Of a stretch of DNA of 64,000 nt, positions 44,293-53,585 are shown in pieces. The position numbers were made by a program, and so were the translations under genes. Below the pieces are notes generated by a model that saw only the letters and a list, made by a program, of their open reading frames with translations, searched no databases and was not told the DNA's origin. The stretch is from Parapedobacter tibetensis. GTDB lineage: Bacteria > Bacteroidota > Bacteroidia > Sphingobacteriales > Sphingobacteriaceae. The stretch is taken from assembly GCF_024643205.1 (NCBI RefSeq), contig NZ_JAMKQJ010000008.1, positions 1-64,000 of the forward strand, in the 5' to 3' direction. The number at the start of each line of letters is the position of its first letter. Within the stretch, counting starts at the first letter, position 1.

Positions 44293-45705
44293 ATGAAGCA
44301 ATACGATTTTGGGGTAGTAGGTTTGGGTGTCATGGGACGGAATCTGTTATTAAACATGGCAGACCACGGCTTTGCTGTGGCTGGGCTCGACTTGGACGAG
44401 CAGAAAGCCACGTCCTTGGAGAAGGAGGCTGCCATTGGCCAACAGGTAGTCGGTACAACGTCCGCCGAGCAGTTTGCCAGTTTGCTGAAGGGCCCACGGG
44501 CACTGATGCTGTTGGTTCCCGCAGGCAAACCGGTGGATGCAGCCATCGCCTCACTACTCCCTTATCTAAACAAAGGCGATATCATCGTGGATGCAGGTAA
44601 CACGTATTTCTCCGATACGGATCGTCGGGTGCGTGAATTGGCCGACAAGGGCATCCATTTCTTTGGCATGGGTATTTCCGGTGGCGAAAAGGGCGCCCGT
44701 TTTGGTCCAAGCATGATGCCAGGCGGTGACAAACAGGTATACGAACAATTACGCCCCATCTTCGAGGCAATTGCCGCTAAGGTAGATGGGGAACCCTGTG
44801 TGGCATATATGGGCAATGGATCAGCGGGCAACTATGTGAAAATGGTGCACAACGGCATCGAATATGGCATTATGCAACTAATTGCCGAAACCTATGATTT
44901 CCTGAAACGGGCAGGAGGGTTTGACGATGACCAATTGCAAAAGACCTTTGAAGCATGGAACGACACCGAACTTGGCTCCTTTCTTATCGAAATAACCGGT
45001 GAGGTGTTGAAAAAAGTAGATGAGGAAACAGGCATACGGCTGGTGAACTTGATTTCGGACCGTGCGCGGGCCAAAGGCACGGGTAAATGGACTTCCCAAA
45101 ACGCCATGGATTTACAGGTCCCCATCCCAACGATTGATGTTGCCGTGAGCATGCGCGATTTATCCAGGTTCAAAACTGAACGAATCGAAGCCGCTAAGCA
45201 ATTGACTTGGGAGGGAATGAAAAATATTCCCGTGGAGGAGAAAGAACAGCTTGTCGAACAAATGAAACATGCTTATTATTTTGCAATGACGGCCACCTAT
45301 GCCCAAGGGTTGGCTCAATTAGCCATTGCCTCGACCGAGTACGGCTATGACCTCCGAATTGAAGAGGTGGTTAAGATTTGGCGTGGCGGATGCATTATTC
45401 GTGCAGTATGCTTGGAAGATTTCCGCCAAGCATACAGGCGAAACGCCGCGCTTCCTAATTTATTCCTCGATAAAGCAATAGGGGATAAATTGGTGCATGA
45501 TCAGCGAGCTGCGCGGGATATCATCAAGTCGGCAGTTGATGCTGGGATTCCCATGCCCGCTTTCATGGCCTCTTTGGCTTATTTTGATGCTTATCGGACG
45601 GAGACGCTTCCAACCAACCTCATTCAGGCCCAACGCGATTATTTCGGTGCACATCAGTATGAGCGGATCGACCGTGAAGGTGCCTTCCATACGCAATGGG
45701 ATTGA
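44293..45705 (+). CDS. gnd: 6-phosphogluconate dehydrogenase, decarboxylating
   Basis: 470 residues, full length. The nucleotide-binding GLGVMGRNL (about 9-17), then PAGKPVD, ISGGEKGARFGPSMMPGG and the signature VKMVHNGIEYG. It oxidises 6-phosphogluconate to ribulose-5-phosphate with NADP. The motifs agree with the NADP-dependent type. It stands between rpiB and zwf. Confidence 0.95.
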   Translation: MKQYDFGVVGLGVMGRNLLLNMADHGFAVAGLDLDEQKATSLEKEAAIGQQVVGTTSAEQFASLLKGPRALMLLVPAGKPVDAAIASLLPYLNKGDIIVDAGNTYFSDTDRRVRELADKGIHFFGMGISGGEKGARFGPSMMPGGDKQVYEQLRPIFEAIAAKVDGEPCVAYMGNGSAGNYVKMVHNGIEYGIMQLIAETYDFLKRAGGFDDDQLQKTFEAWNDTELGSFLIEITGEVLKKVDEETGIRLVNLISDRARAKGTGKWTSQNAMDLQVPIPTIDVAVSMRDLSRFKTERIEAAKQLTWEGMKNIPVEEKEQLVEQMKHAYYFAMTATYAQGLAQLAIASTEYGYDLRIEEVVKIWRGGCIIRAVCLEDFRQAYRRNAALPNLFLDKAIGDKLVHDQRAARDIIKSAVDAGIPMPAFMASLAYFDAYRTETLPTNLIQAQRDYFGAHQYERIDREGAFHTQWD

Positions 45706-45757
45706 TGAAGATTATAGCTACTAATCGTTACTATTTAATTAAAAACATGTTTCAAGA

Positions 45758-47260
45758 ATGAAAGCAGGCAGAAAAGTCACCCCAACAGTGATTGTGATAT
45801 ATGGTGGTACCGGCGACCTCACCAAAAGGAAATTGATTCCGGCCTTTTACAATCTATATATTGACGGCTGGATGCCCGACAAGTTCGCCATCATTGGTTT
45901 AGGTAGGTCCGGCTTGAGCGATGATGAGTACAAAGAACACCTACATAACGGATTGGTGGAATTTTCGCGAAATGGCACGCCTGCCAGTGAACGATGGGAA
46001 CAGTTTAATAAGGCGATATCCTATTTCCAGTCCGATATCAATGATCCGGCCGCATACGAGCAACTTGTGTCAAAATTGGAGGCCTTTGACAAGCAGTGGG
46101 GGGTACGGGCAAATCGTTTGTTTTACCTATCCATTGCACCCCAATTCATCGAAGCAGCAACGATGAACATCAGCAAGTACAAGCTGGCAAAGGATCCGGC
46201 GCTAGACCGCATCGTGATTGAAAAACCCTTTGGGTATAACAAACAGACGGCCGTGGAGCTAAATCAATTGCTGGTCCGGACTTTCCAGGAAGAGCAGATT
46301 TATCGTATAGACCATTACTTAGGTAAGGAGACCGTACAGAATATATTGGCATTCCGCTTTGCCAATGCACTTTTTGAACCCCTATGGAACCGCAATTACA
46401 TCGATTATATACAGATTACCGTAGCCGAACAGGTGGGTGTAGAAGACCGCGGCAGCTACTATGAGCATTCCGGCGCACTACGTGATATGATACAGAACCA
46501 CTTGTTGCAAGTGCTGTGCATGATTGCTATGGAGCCCCCCATCTCTTTTGAAGCAGAAGAGATACGCAACCGCAAAGTGGATGTGATGCGGGCCATCCGC
46601 CGATTACGGCAAGAAGAAGTGCATAAGTACGCTGTTCGGGGACAGTACGGTTCAGGTTGGATCGGCGGAAAAAAGGTGCCCGGCTACCGGGAAGAGCATG
46701 GAGTAGATCCCCATTCCAACACGGAGACTTACGCTGCCGTACAACTCTATATTGATAACTGGCGGTGGCAGGGTGTGCCATTCTACGTACGTACCGGCAA
46801 ACGGATGCAGGAAAAAACGTCGTCCATCACCATCCAATTCCGGCCAGTACCGCACTCCACGTTTTCACAAAGCCAGGCTGGTAATCTCATGCCCAATCGG
46901 TTGACGATCAATATCCAACCGCAGATGGATATCCGACTCCGTTTTACCACGAAAAAGACGGGGTTGGACATGAGCCTTAACCCAGCGGAAATGGTCTTTA
47001 ATTATGATAAGTGTTCTACGCAAACACCAGAGGCCTATGAAACCCTCCTACTGGATGCGATGCGGGGGGATGCCACCCTGTTTATGCGTTCGGATCAGGT
47101 AGAGGAAGCTTGGGACGTGATTACCCCAATACTGGAGGCTTGGGAAAGCAGGGATTCGCTGGATTTCCCTAACTATGCATCAGGGGCTTGGGGACCAGAG
47201 AGTGCCGAGGCGCTGATTGCACGGCAAGGACATATCTGGGCATTGAATCTGCATACGTAA
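45758..47260 (+). CDS. zwf: Glucose-6-phosphate 1-dehydrogenase
   Basis: 500 residues. Nucleotide-binding GGTGDLTKRKLIPA near the N-terminus and the catalytic signature RIDHYLGKE. Length is normal. It makes 6-phosphogluconolactone and is followed 26 bp later by the lactonase gene. Confidence 0.95.
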   Translation: MKAGRKVTPTVIVIYGGTGDLTKRKLIPAFYNLYIDGWMPDKFAIIGLGRSGLSDDEYKEHLHNGLVEFSRNGTPASERWEQFNKAISYFQSDINDPAAYEQLVSKLEAFDKQWGVRANRLFYLSIAPQFIEAATMNISKYKLAKDPALDRIVIEKPFGYNKQTAVELNQLLVRTFQEEQIYRIDHYLGKETVQNILAFRFANALFEPLWNRNYIDYIQITVAEQVGVEDRGSYYEHSGALRDMIQNHLLQVLCMIAMEPPISFEAEEIRNRKVDVMRAIRRLRQEEVHKYAVRGQYGSGWIGGKKVPGYREEHGVDPHSNTETYAAVQLYIDNWRWQGVPFYVRTGKRMQEKTSSITIQFRPVPHSTFSQSQAGNLMPNRLTINIQPQMDIRLRFTTKKTGLDMSLNPAEMVFNYDKCSTQTPEAYETLLLDAMRGDATLFMRSDQVEEAWDVITPILEAWESRDSLDFPNYASGAWGPESAEALIARQGHIWALNLHT

Positions 47261-47286
47261 ACGTGTAGCATAAAAGCAGGAAAAAA

Positions 47287-48024
47287 ATGATTAAGAAGTT
47301 CAACGACTTACAACAATTAAATACGAGTGCGGCTCAACTGTTTATACAAGCGGCCAACGATGCCATAGCCAAAAAAGGAAACTTCACCGTAGCATTGACT
47401 GGAGGTTCGTCCCCTGTCGGTTTATATCAATTGTTAGCCGCTTCACCGTATCGGGAGCAAGTACAGTGGGATCAGGTATATGTCTTTTGGGGTGACGAGC
47501 GTTGGGTGCCCTTGAATGATGAAAGGAGTAATGCGCGCATGGCGTTTGAAACCCTATTGGATCATGTTCCCATTTCCAGGGGGCATATCTTCCCCATGTG
47601 GGCCGATACGGTGTCCCCGGAAGAATTTGCACGTCAATATGAACAAGCATTGAAGCTTCATCTCGGCGCCGATGGGATTTTTGACCTGATCCTGCTGGGT
47701 ATGGGCGCTGATGGACATACGGCTTCGTGGTTTCCGCATACGGCTGTGGTGCATGAATATGACAAATGGGTTGTTGCCTATTTTCTGAAAGCCCAGGAAA
47801 TGCATCGCATCACACTCACTGTACCGCTGATTAATCGGGCAAAGCAAATGGTTGTAATTACTTATGGTGAAAGTAAGTCAGATGCCTTGTATGAGGTATT
47901 GGAAGGAGCCCGCAATCCCGAAAAATACCCTGCGCAGTTACTTGAGCCCATAGCGGGGGAGGTGATTTGGATTGTGGATGAGGCGGCGGCAGCGAAGTTA
48001 TCCAGCTTGGAGAAGCATCAATGA
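47287..48024 (+). CDS. pgl: 6-phosphogluconolactonase
   Basis: 245 residues. ALTGGSSPVGLY and FWGDERWVPLND followed by NARMAFETLL are the lactonase/glucosamine-6-phosphate deaminase-fold signatures, and GMGADGHTASWFPHT fits Pgl. It closes the loop between zwf and gnd. It completes the operon rpiB-gnd-zwf-pgl. Confidence 0.93.
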   Translation: MIKKFNDLQQLNTSAAQLFIQAANDAIAKKGNFTVALTGGSSPVGLYQLLAASPYREQVQWDQVYVFWGDERWVPLNDERSNARMAFETLLDHVPISRGHIFPMWADTVSPEEFARQYEQALKLHLGADGIFDLILLGMGADGHTASWFPHTAVVHEYDKWVVAYFLKAQEMHRITLTVPLINRAKQMVVITYGESKSDALYEVLEGARNPEKYPAQLLEPIAGEVIWIVDEAAAAKLSSLEKHQ

Positions 48025-48093
48025 CCTTTATCGATTGATTATCGAGGAGATCGATATACATGAAATTTTAACTTCCACTTAACATTCGCATCG

Positions 48094-48101
48094 TAGCTTT
48101 G
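48094..48101 (+). promoter_or_regulatory. -7 box upstream of ECF sigma gene
   Basis: TAGCTTTG, an exact TAnnTTTG match, 11 bp before the sigma gene ATG at 48113. The leader would be extremely short. Confidence 0.45.
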
Positions 48102-48112
48102 CTTCTGATTCC

Positions 48113-48709
48113 ATGGCTGCAATAGATGCAATAACGCTCGACCGCTTACGTAGCGGAGACACTTCGGCATATACGATGGTGTTTCGGAAGTATTGGGAAT
48201 TTTTGTATGCAGTGGCCTATCGGCGCTTACAGGATGAAGCATTGGCGCAGGATGTGGTGCAAGATGTTTTCATGCGCGTATGGGATAAGCGCGAAAGTCT
48301 AGCTTTTACACCGGAGTATTTGGAATATTACCTGTTGAAGGCTATCAAGAACCGTATCATCAACCATTTTGCCTCTCAGCGTGTCAAGGCATACGTACTC
48401 GAACAAGTGTTACACCGCATGGAAAGCATGAGCGCTCAACCTTATCAACCGAGCCGCTATCTTGAATTGGAGCGCTTTCTTGATGAACAGGTTAATACCT
48501 TGCCCGATACGATGCGGGCTGTGTTTCTAATGCGCAGTGATAATTTATCCATACGCGCTATCGCATCCAAGCTGAACATTGCCGAACAGACCGTAAAAAA
48601 CAACCTCACCGAAGCCTCCCACCGGCTTCGCAGATCATTGCGCAAAAAATTTGCTGACGAAGAATTTGCAGGTTTGCTGGTCATCGCTGCTTACCTAACA
48701 ATTACTTAA
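48113..48709 (+). CDS. ECF RNA polymerase sigma factor
   Basis: 198 residues. Region 2 with ALAQDVVQDVFMRVWDKRE, region 4 HTH with LSIRAIASKLNIAEQTVKNN. FecI-like sigma factors of Bacteroidota partner with a FecR anti-sigma and a SusC carrying an STN domain; both follow here. The short hydrophobic C-terminal tail (LLVIAAYLTIT) is typical. Confidence 0.92.
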   Translation: MAAIDAITLDRLRSGDTSAYTMVFRKYWEFLYAVAYRRLQDEALAQDVVQDVFMRVWDKRESLAFTPEYLEYYLLKAIKNRIINHFASQRVKAYVLEQVLHRMESMSAQPYQPSRYLELERFLDEQVNTLPDTMRAVFLMRSDNLSIRAIASKLNIAEQTVKNNLTEASHRLRRSLRKKFADEEFAGLLVIAAYLTIT

Positions 48710-48782
48710 CGTAATATTCTTATCAATTTAAGGTACGTTTTGCCCCTTCACCTGTATCCCTTGTAGCGTAACAGACAAGTAA

Positions 48783-49754
48783 GTGGATAAACGTCAATTT
48801 CAGCAACGACTACGGAAATACTTAGCTGGTAAGGAAGATGAGACCAGCCGGAAACAGGTAGATGAATGGTTCGACTCCTTCGGGTACGATAAATCCGTGC
48901 CACCGCTTGATGATGAAGTTAAGGCCAAGCGTATACAGCATGTTTTGGAAGAGCGACTCACCCGCCACGTCCACATGTTGCCGGTACGTCGCGGTATTGG
49001 TGTTTGGCTATCCGTGGCCGCCGCGAGCGTTACGTTGGCACTCGGCGTGCTGTGGTGGAGTACATCTGAAAAAAGACAGTCCGTTTCACTGGCAGGGGCC
49101 GAGCAGCGGACAATGGATACCCTCGCTGCCGAAGTTGGCAAGATGAAAAAAGTCGTGTTGCCCGACCAGTCGACGGTATGGCTCAACGCGAACACACAAA
49201 TCCGCTATGACCACCAGCATTTCCTGACAAAACGGGAGATCATCTTGGATTACGGGGAGGCTTTTTTCGAAGTAACAAAAAACCCTGCTAAACCTTTCGT
49301 CGTCCACATGGACGATTTACATACAACCGTATTGGGCACCGCATTCAATGTAAAGCACTACGCCGAGTTGACTTATGCGGTTATTCAGGTAGAATCGGGC
49401 AAGGTGGCTATTTCAGCCAAAGGCGATAAGCTACAGGATACATTAATGGCGGGCAAAGGTATCCGGTACGATAGGACGGGTGGTGTTTTCAGCAAGGCTG
49501 ATCTATTTGCCGCCGATGCGGGAAGTTGGAGGGAGGGTCGGATTTTATTGGAAGATGCCACGTTCGAAGAACTGGCCATGGTCATTTACAATCGCTTTCA
49601 GGTAAGGTTGCAAACGGAACTGCCAGCGGCGAGCGGTTTCAGGTATACGATGACCATTTTGCAACATAAATCGCTGGAAGAAACCATACAACTGATATGC
49701 AACGTTCACCAAATAAACTATAGGAGGGAAGGCCATGAAATAACCATCTACTAG
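48783..49754 (+). CDS. FecR-family anti-sigma factor
   Basis: 323 residues from a GTG start at 48783. A cytoplasmic helical part (1-65), one membrane helix about 71-92 (GIGVWLSVAAASVTLALGVL), the FecR beta domain about 125-220 (LNANTQIRYDHQHF, DYGEAFFEV), and a C-terminal DUF4974-like segment. It relays the state of the STN-bearing SusC to the ECF sigma factor. Confidence 0.9.
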   Translation: MDKRQFQQRLRKYLAGKEDETSRKQVDEWFDSFGYDKSVPPLDDEVKAKRIQHVLEERLTRHVHMLPVRRGIGVWLSVAAASVTLALGVLWWSTSEKRQSVSLAGAEQRTMDTLAAEVGKMKKVVLPDQSTVWLNANTQIRYDHQHFLTKREIILDYGEAFFEVTKNPAKPFVVHMDDLHTTVLGTAFNVKHYAELTYAVIQVESGKVAISAKGDKLQDTLMAGKGIRYDRTGGVFSKADLFAADAGSWREGRILLEDATFEELAMVIYNRFQVRLQTELPAASGFRYTMTILQHKSLEETIQLICNVHQINYRREGHEITIY

Positions 49755-49875
49755 CTCATGAAAAAAGGGGGCAGAGCCCCCAATTTAAGTACTGCCGCCA
49801 GCCGAGCGACGGCAAATCAGACGGCTGGCTGTAGTAAAAAACCCGAATAATTCACATAATCGAGTACGCAAATAT
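49755..49875 (+). other. Spacer with GC-rich hairpins before SusC
   Basis: A perfect 6-bp hairpin GGGGGC-AGA-GCCCCC at 49767-49781 followed by AATTT, and a second stem (CAGCCG at about 49799 pairing with CGGCTG near 49820). This may act as a terminator or attenuator, reducing readthrough from fecR into SusC. Confidence 0.45.
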
Positions 49876-52800
49876 ATGAAATATAAAAATAAGGTTATCC
49901 GACTCGCCATGAGGACTTTTCTGTTTACAGTAGCCATGCTTACTTGTATTCAACTAATTTGGGCAGACCGGGGGAATGCCCAAGCATTGAATGGTAGAAT
50001 CAATATTGGTTTTCATGATGAAAGCCTTTCAGACGCGCTGCTGCGCTTTGGAAAATCCGTGTCCGTGCAAATCGCCTACGATGCAAAAGCGCTGGATATG
50101 AATAATTATACAGTCCAAGCCAGGCGCTTTGAAGATACAGAAGCCAGCGCAATTTTGGCTTATCTCTTAAACAATACCGCTATCACCTATATCGAAAGTG
50201 ATGCCGGCTTGGTGCTGGTCTCGAAAGAGAACGTAAAGCAAATGGGACGTATCGAAGGGCAGGTGGTAGATGGCGATCAGGTTCCCTTGGCCGGTGCAAC
50301 GATACGGGTGGTTGAGCTGGGTCGTACTGCGGCTACCGACCAGTATGGAAGGTATTCCATCGCCGTGCAAGATGGAACGTACACCGTGCAGGTGAGTTAC
50401 CTGGCCTACGGAACCCAGCGCAAGGAACAGGTTGCCGTCTCAGGCGGCCGATCGGTCACCGTCAATTTTGAGCTGGTATCCACCTCGGATGAGCTGAATG
50501 AGGTGGTGGTTACGGCTTTGGGCATCAAGCGTGAAGAACGTTCACTGGGTTATGCAGTGGGCCGGGTAAAGGGGGAAGACCTAAACCGGGTCGCAAACGA
50601 GAATGTGCTCACCGGTATTGCCGGACGGGTGCCCGGAGTTGCCATCAGTGCAACGGGGGGAACCGGGTCTTCCGTTAGTATGGTCATCCGTGGGGCTACT
50701 TCACTGAACAACGACAACCAGCCCCTTTTTGTAATCGATGGTGTGCCGGTGGGCAACACCCTAAACAATATCGGACAAATCGGCAGCGACAACCGAGTCG
50801 ACTATGGAAACGCCATTGCGAGCCTCAACCCGGATGATATCGATGAGATATCCATTTTAAAAGGGCCAAGTGCGGCGGCATTGTACGGATCGCGAGCGGG
50901 TAATGGCGTGGTGCTGATCACCACCAAATCAGGGAAAGACGTAAATAAGATGACAATCTCCGTAAACAGCAATACAGTATTCGATGTGCCTTACAAATTC
51001 CTGGATATGCACAGCAAGTTTGCGACCGGAGTGATACCGCTGACACCTGATAATCCAATTGCCGGTGGGGGCCTCATTATCGAAGAGGGTTCGGCAGCAG
51101 GTATGGGGCCTGAGCTCGATAAGGGCTATCTGGCGGTGCAGTGGAACAGTCCTGTAGATGAAAATGGCAACAAAATCCCCACCCCTTTGGTTTCACATCC
51201 TAATAATGTCCGTAATTTCGTGCAAACAGGGATTACCTCGACCAACGGCATTTCAATTGCCAGTAACAACGACCGGATGGATTACCGCATTTCCTACGCC
51301 AACATGAGCAACCGCGGAATTATTCCCAATTCAGATCTTTTCAGGAATTCCTTGAACATCAATTCAGCGGTAGAACTCTATAAGGATGTATCGCTTAGCG
51401 CGCAGGTCGATTTTAGCCGGAACAACTCAAACAATCGGCCAGCCACGAACCGCGGGGCAAACCCCATGGAGTGGGCCTACAAGGTTTCACCCCATATCAA
51501 CATCCTGGATCTGCGCAATTATTGGGTGGACGGGTACAAGGATGTGCAGCAGCTTTCACAGGCACCGGATGACTATAACAACCCGTATTTTCTTGCCTAC
51601 GAGGTAAACAACGCATTTGTGCGCGACCGTGTATTTGGGAACCTGAAAGCGGAATGGCAGATCACACCGGAATTCAATTTCATGGCCCGCTATGCGCTAG
51701 ACTTGTACAGCGAAGAGCGGGAGTCAAAGGTACCCTACAGCTACACCAACGAGCCAAGGGGAGCCTATGGTATTGTTAACCTGCGCCGTCAGGAGCAGAA
51801 TATCGATGTGCTGGCTTTATATAGGAAATCGTTTAGCGCATTCAGTTTGCTTGGGTCTGTTGGGGGTAACCTCCATTACCGGCGCAATCGCGATGTACAA
51901 ACCAAATCGAAGAATGAAGCAGGGTTAATTACCCCAGGCCTATATACACTGAGCAATATTGCCCCCACCAGCTTGGATTTCACTAGTTATCTTTCCGAAA
52001 GGGCCGTAAATAGTGTTTATGGTTTGCTCAACGTGGGTTACCGGGATATGGTGTATTTAGACCTAACGGCCCGCAACGATTGGTCCAGCACACTGCCGGA
52101 AGACAATCGTTCATATTTCTATCCATCGGCTTCCTTGAGTGTTTTGCTCGATAAAGCCCTGAACTTGCCGAATGACATCAACCTGCTGAAAATAAGGGGT
52201 GGCATTGCCCAGGTGGGCAACGATACGGAACCCCATCGGTTAATGAACGTGCTCAGCAATGCCGGTGTATGGGGCGGCAATGTGATCAGGATGAGTAAAT
52301 CGGGAGAACTGCTGATCCCAAACCTTAAACCGGAAAAGGCTACCTCGTTCGAGGCTGGAATCGATGTTTCCGCGCTGCAAAACCGCCTTCGGCTTGAGGC
52401 GAACTACTATAAAGTGGAAAATGAAAATCAGATCATCCCAATTACACTGCCGGGATCGAGCGGTTTTTCATCCATTAACATCAATGCGGGGCTGTTATCC
52501 AGTCGAGGGGTAGAAGTCGTCTTGGGTGGTACACCGGTGAAGACAGCCAACTGGATGTGGGATGTCAACCTCAACTGGTCGAGAAACCGCACAAGGATCG
52601 ACCGGCTTAGCGATGGGATGGAATTCTTCCCTTTTTGGACGGAAGGCCGAGGAGGGGCGCGCACCTATGTAGGTGAAGAAATCGGAGATCTTTATGATTC
52701 GAAGCTGGTTACGGTAGAGGACAAAAATTCACCTTACTACGGATTCCCAATATTGAACGAGCAAGGCTCTTGGCAAGCGATACGCATCAACAACACACGT

Positions 52801-53556
52801 AACAAGATCGGTAACTTCAATCCGGATTTTGTCATGGGCATGCAGACCGCGCTCAGTTATAAGCGTTTTACACTCCATGCCGCGTTGGATATGCGTTTCG
52901 GGGGTGACTTCATGTCGCAAACCTATCGGTATTCTGAGTCAGATTTGAAAACACAGCGGTTTCTGGATAACTTGATTCATCCGAATGGCCTCAGCGGGCA
53001 GGCCTTGCGTGACTATTTGGTTAACAATGATTTAGTGCAGGTTAAAGGCAACTCGTTCAATATTGTGGGTGGGCCTACTGTAGAATATGGCGCATTTCCT
53101 TTGTTGATTGATGGTGTGTACTATGGTGATTTCGCAGTATTCAATCCTGGAGTCATCGCTCAATATAACGACGCGGGTGAAATTGTCGGATATACTGAAA
53201 ACTTGGGCGGAGAAGGAACAAAGTACATCCCATATGCCAACAATTATCCCTGGGATTTCATGCTGGCCTCTACATTCGATGCTTCCTATATCAAGCTGCG
53301 CGAACTTTCGTTGGCTTATGCATTGCCAGTTAATTTCACCCGGAAGCTCGGGATGCAAAATGCATCAGTATCCGTGTATACGCGTAACATCATCTTATGG
53401 ACAAAGGCAAAAATCGGCGTGGACCCAGAGATGGCTTTCCAGCAGGAAAGCAGTAGGCAAGGAGGCGGTGGAACCCAGTTTAAACAAGGGATAGAACGGT
53501 ACAACGTGACTCCTTGGGCCATGCCTATCGGTTTCAGGCTCGCGGTTACGTTTTAG
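49876..53556 (+). CDS. SusC-family TonB transporter with STN signalling domain
   Basis: 1226 residues. Signal peptide ending NAQA near 36, STN domain 41-115 that contacts FecR, carboxypeptidase-like domain 124-200, TonB box NEVVVTALGI 208-217, plug (ALYGSRAGNGVVLIT) and barrel ending GFRLAVTF. STN-bearing SusCs are self-inducing through the FecR/sigma pair, which is encoded directly upstream. The SusD partner is next. Confidence 0.95.
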   Translation: MKYKNKVIRLAMRTFLFTVAMLTCIQLIWADRGNAQALNGRINIGFHDESLSDALLRFGKSVSVQIAYDAKALDMNNYTVQARRFEDTEASAILAYLLNNTAITYIESDAGLVLVSKENVKQMGRIEGQVVDGDQVPLAGATIRVVELGRTAATDQYGRYSIAVQDGTYTVQVSYLAYGTQRKEQVAVSGGRSVTVNFELVSTSDELNEVVVTALGIKREERSLGYAVGRVKGEDLNRVANENVLTGIAGRVPGVAISATGGTGSSVSMVIRGATSLNNDNQPLFVIDGVPVGNTLNNIGQIGSDNRVDYGNAIASLNPDDIDEISILKGPSAAALYGSRAGNGVVLITTKSGKDVNKMTISVNSNTVFDVPYKFLDMHSKFATGVIPLTPDNPIAGGGLIIEEGSAAGMGPELDKGYLAVQWNSPVDENGNKIPTPLVSHPNNVRNFVQTGITSTNGISIASNNDRMDYRISYANMSNRGIIPNSDLFRNSLNINSAVELYKDVSLSAQVDFSRNNSNNRPATNRGANPMEWAYKVSPHINILDLRNYWVDGYKDVQQLSQAPDDYNNPYFLAYEVNNAFVRDRVFGNLKAEWQITPEFNFMARYALDLYSEERESKVPYSYTNEPRGAYGIVNLRRQEQNIDVLALYRKSFSAFSLLGSVGGNLHYRRNRDVQTKSKNEAGLITPGLYTLSNIAPTSLDFTSYLSERAVNSVYGLLNVGYRDMVYLDLTARNDWSSTLPEDNRSYFYPSASLSVLLDKALNLPNDINLLKIRGGIAQVGNDTEPHRLMNVLSNAGVWGGNVIRMSKSGELLIPNLKPEKATSFEAGIDVSALQNRLRLEANYYKVENENQIIPITLPGSSGFSSININAGLLSSRGVEVVLGGTPVKTANWMWDVNLNWSRNRTRIDRLSDGMEFFPFWTEGRGGARTYVGEEIGDLYDSKLVTVEDKNSPYYGFPILNEQGSWQAIRINNTRNKIGNFNPDFVMGMQTALSYKRFTLHAALDMRFGGDFMSQTYRYSESDLKTQRFLDNLIHPNGLSGQALRDYLVNNDLVQVKGNSFNIVGGPTVEYGAFPLLIDGVYYGDFAVFNPGVIAQYNDAGEIVGYTENLGGEGTKYIPYANNYPWDFMLASTFDASYIKLRELSLAYALPVNFTRKLGMQNASVSVYTRNIILWTKAKIGVDPEMAFQQESSRQGGGGTQFKQGIERYNVTPWAMPIGFRLAVTF

Positions 53557-53585
53557 GGTTTATAGCACATAAAGATAGTCAAGCA

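Noticed and set aside
49776..49790. Sequence CCCCCAATTTAAGT resembling an operator half-site
   Set aside because: It belongs to the GC-rich hairpin, lacks a second arm and has no TTTG box at the fixed distance.
49758..49850. 30-residue frame starting MKKGGRAPN between fecR and SusC
   Set aside because: It coincides with the GC-rich hairpins, has a biased composition explained by them, and shows no start signal.
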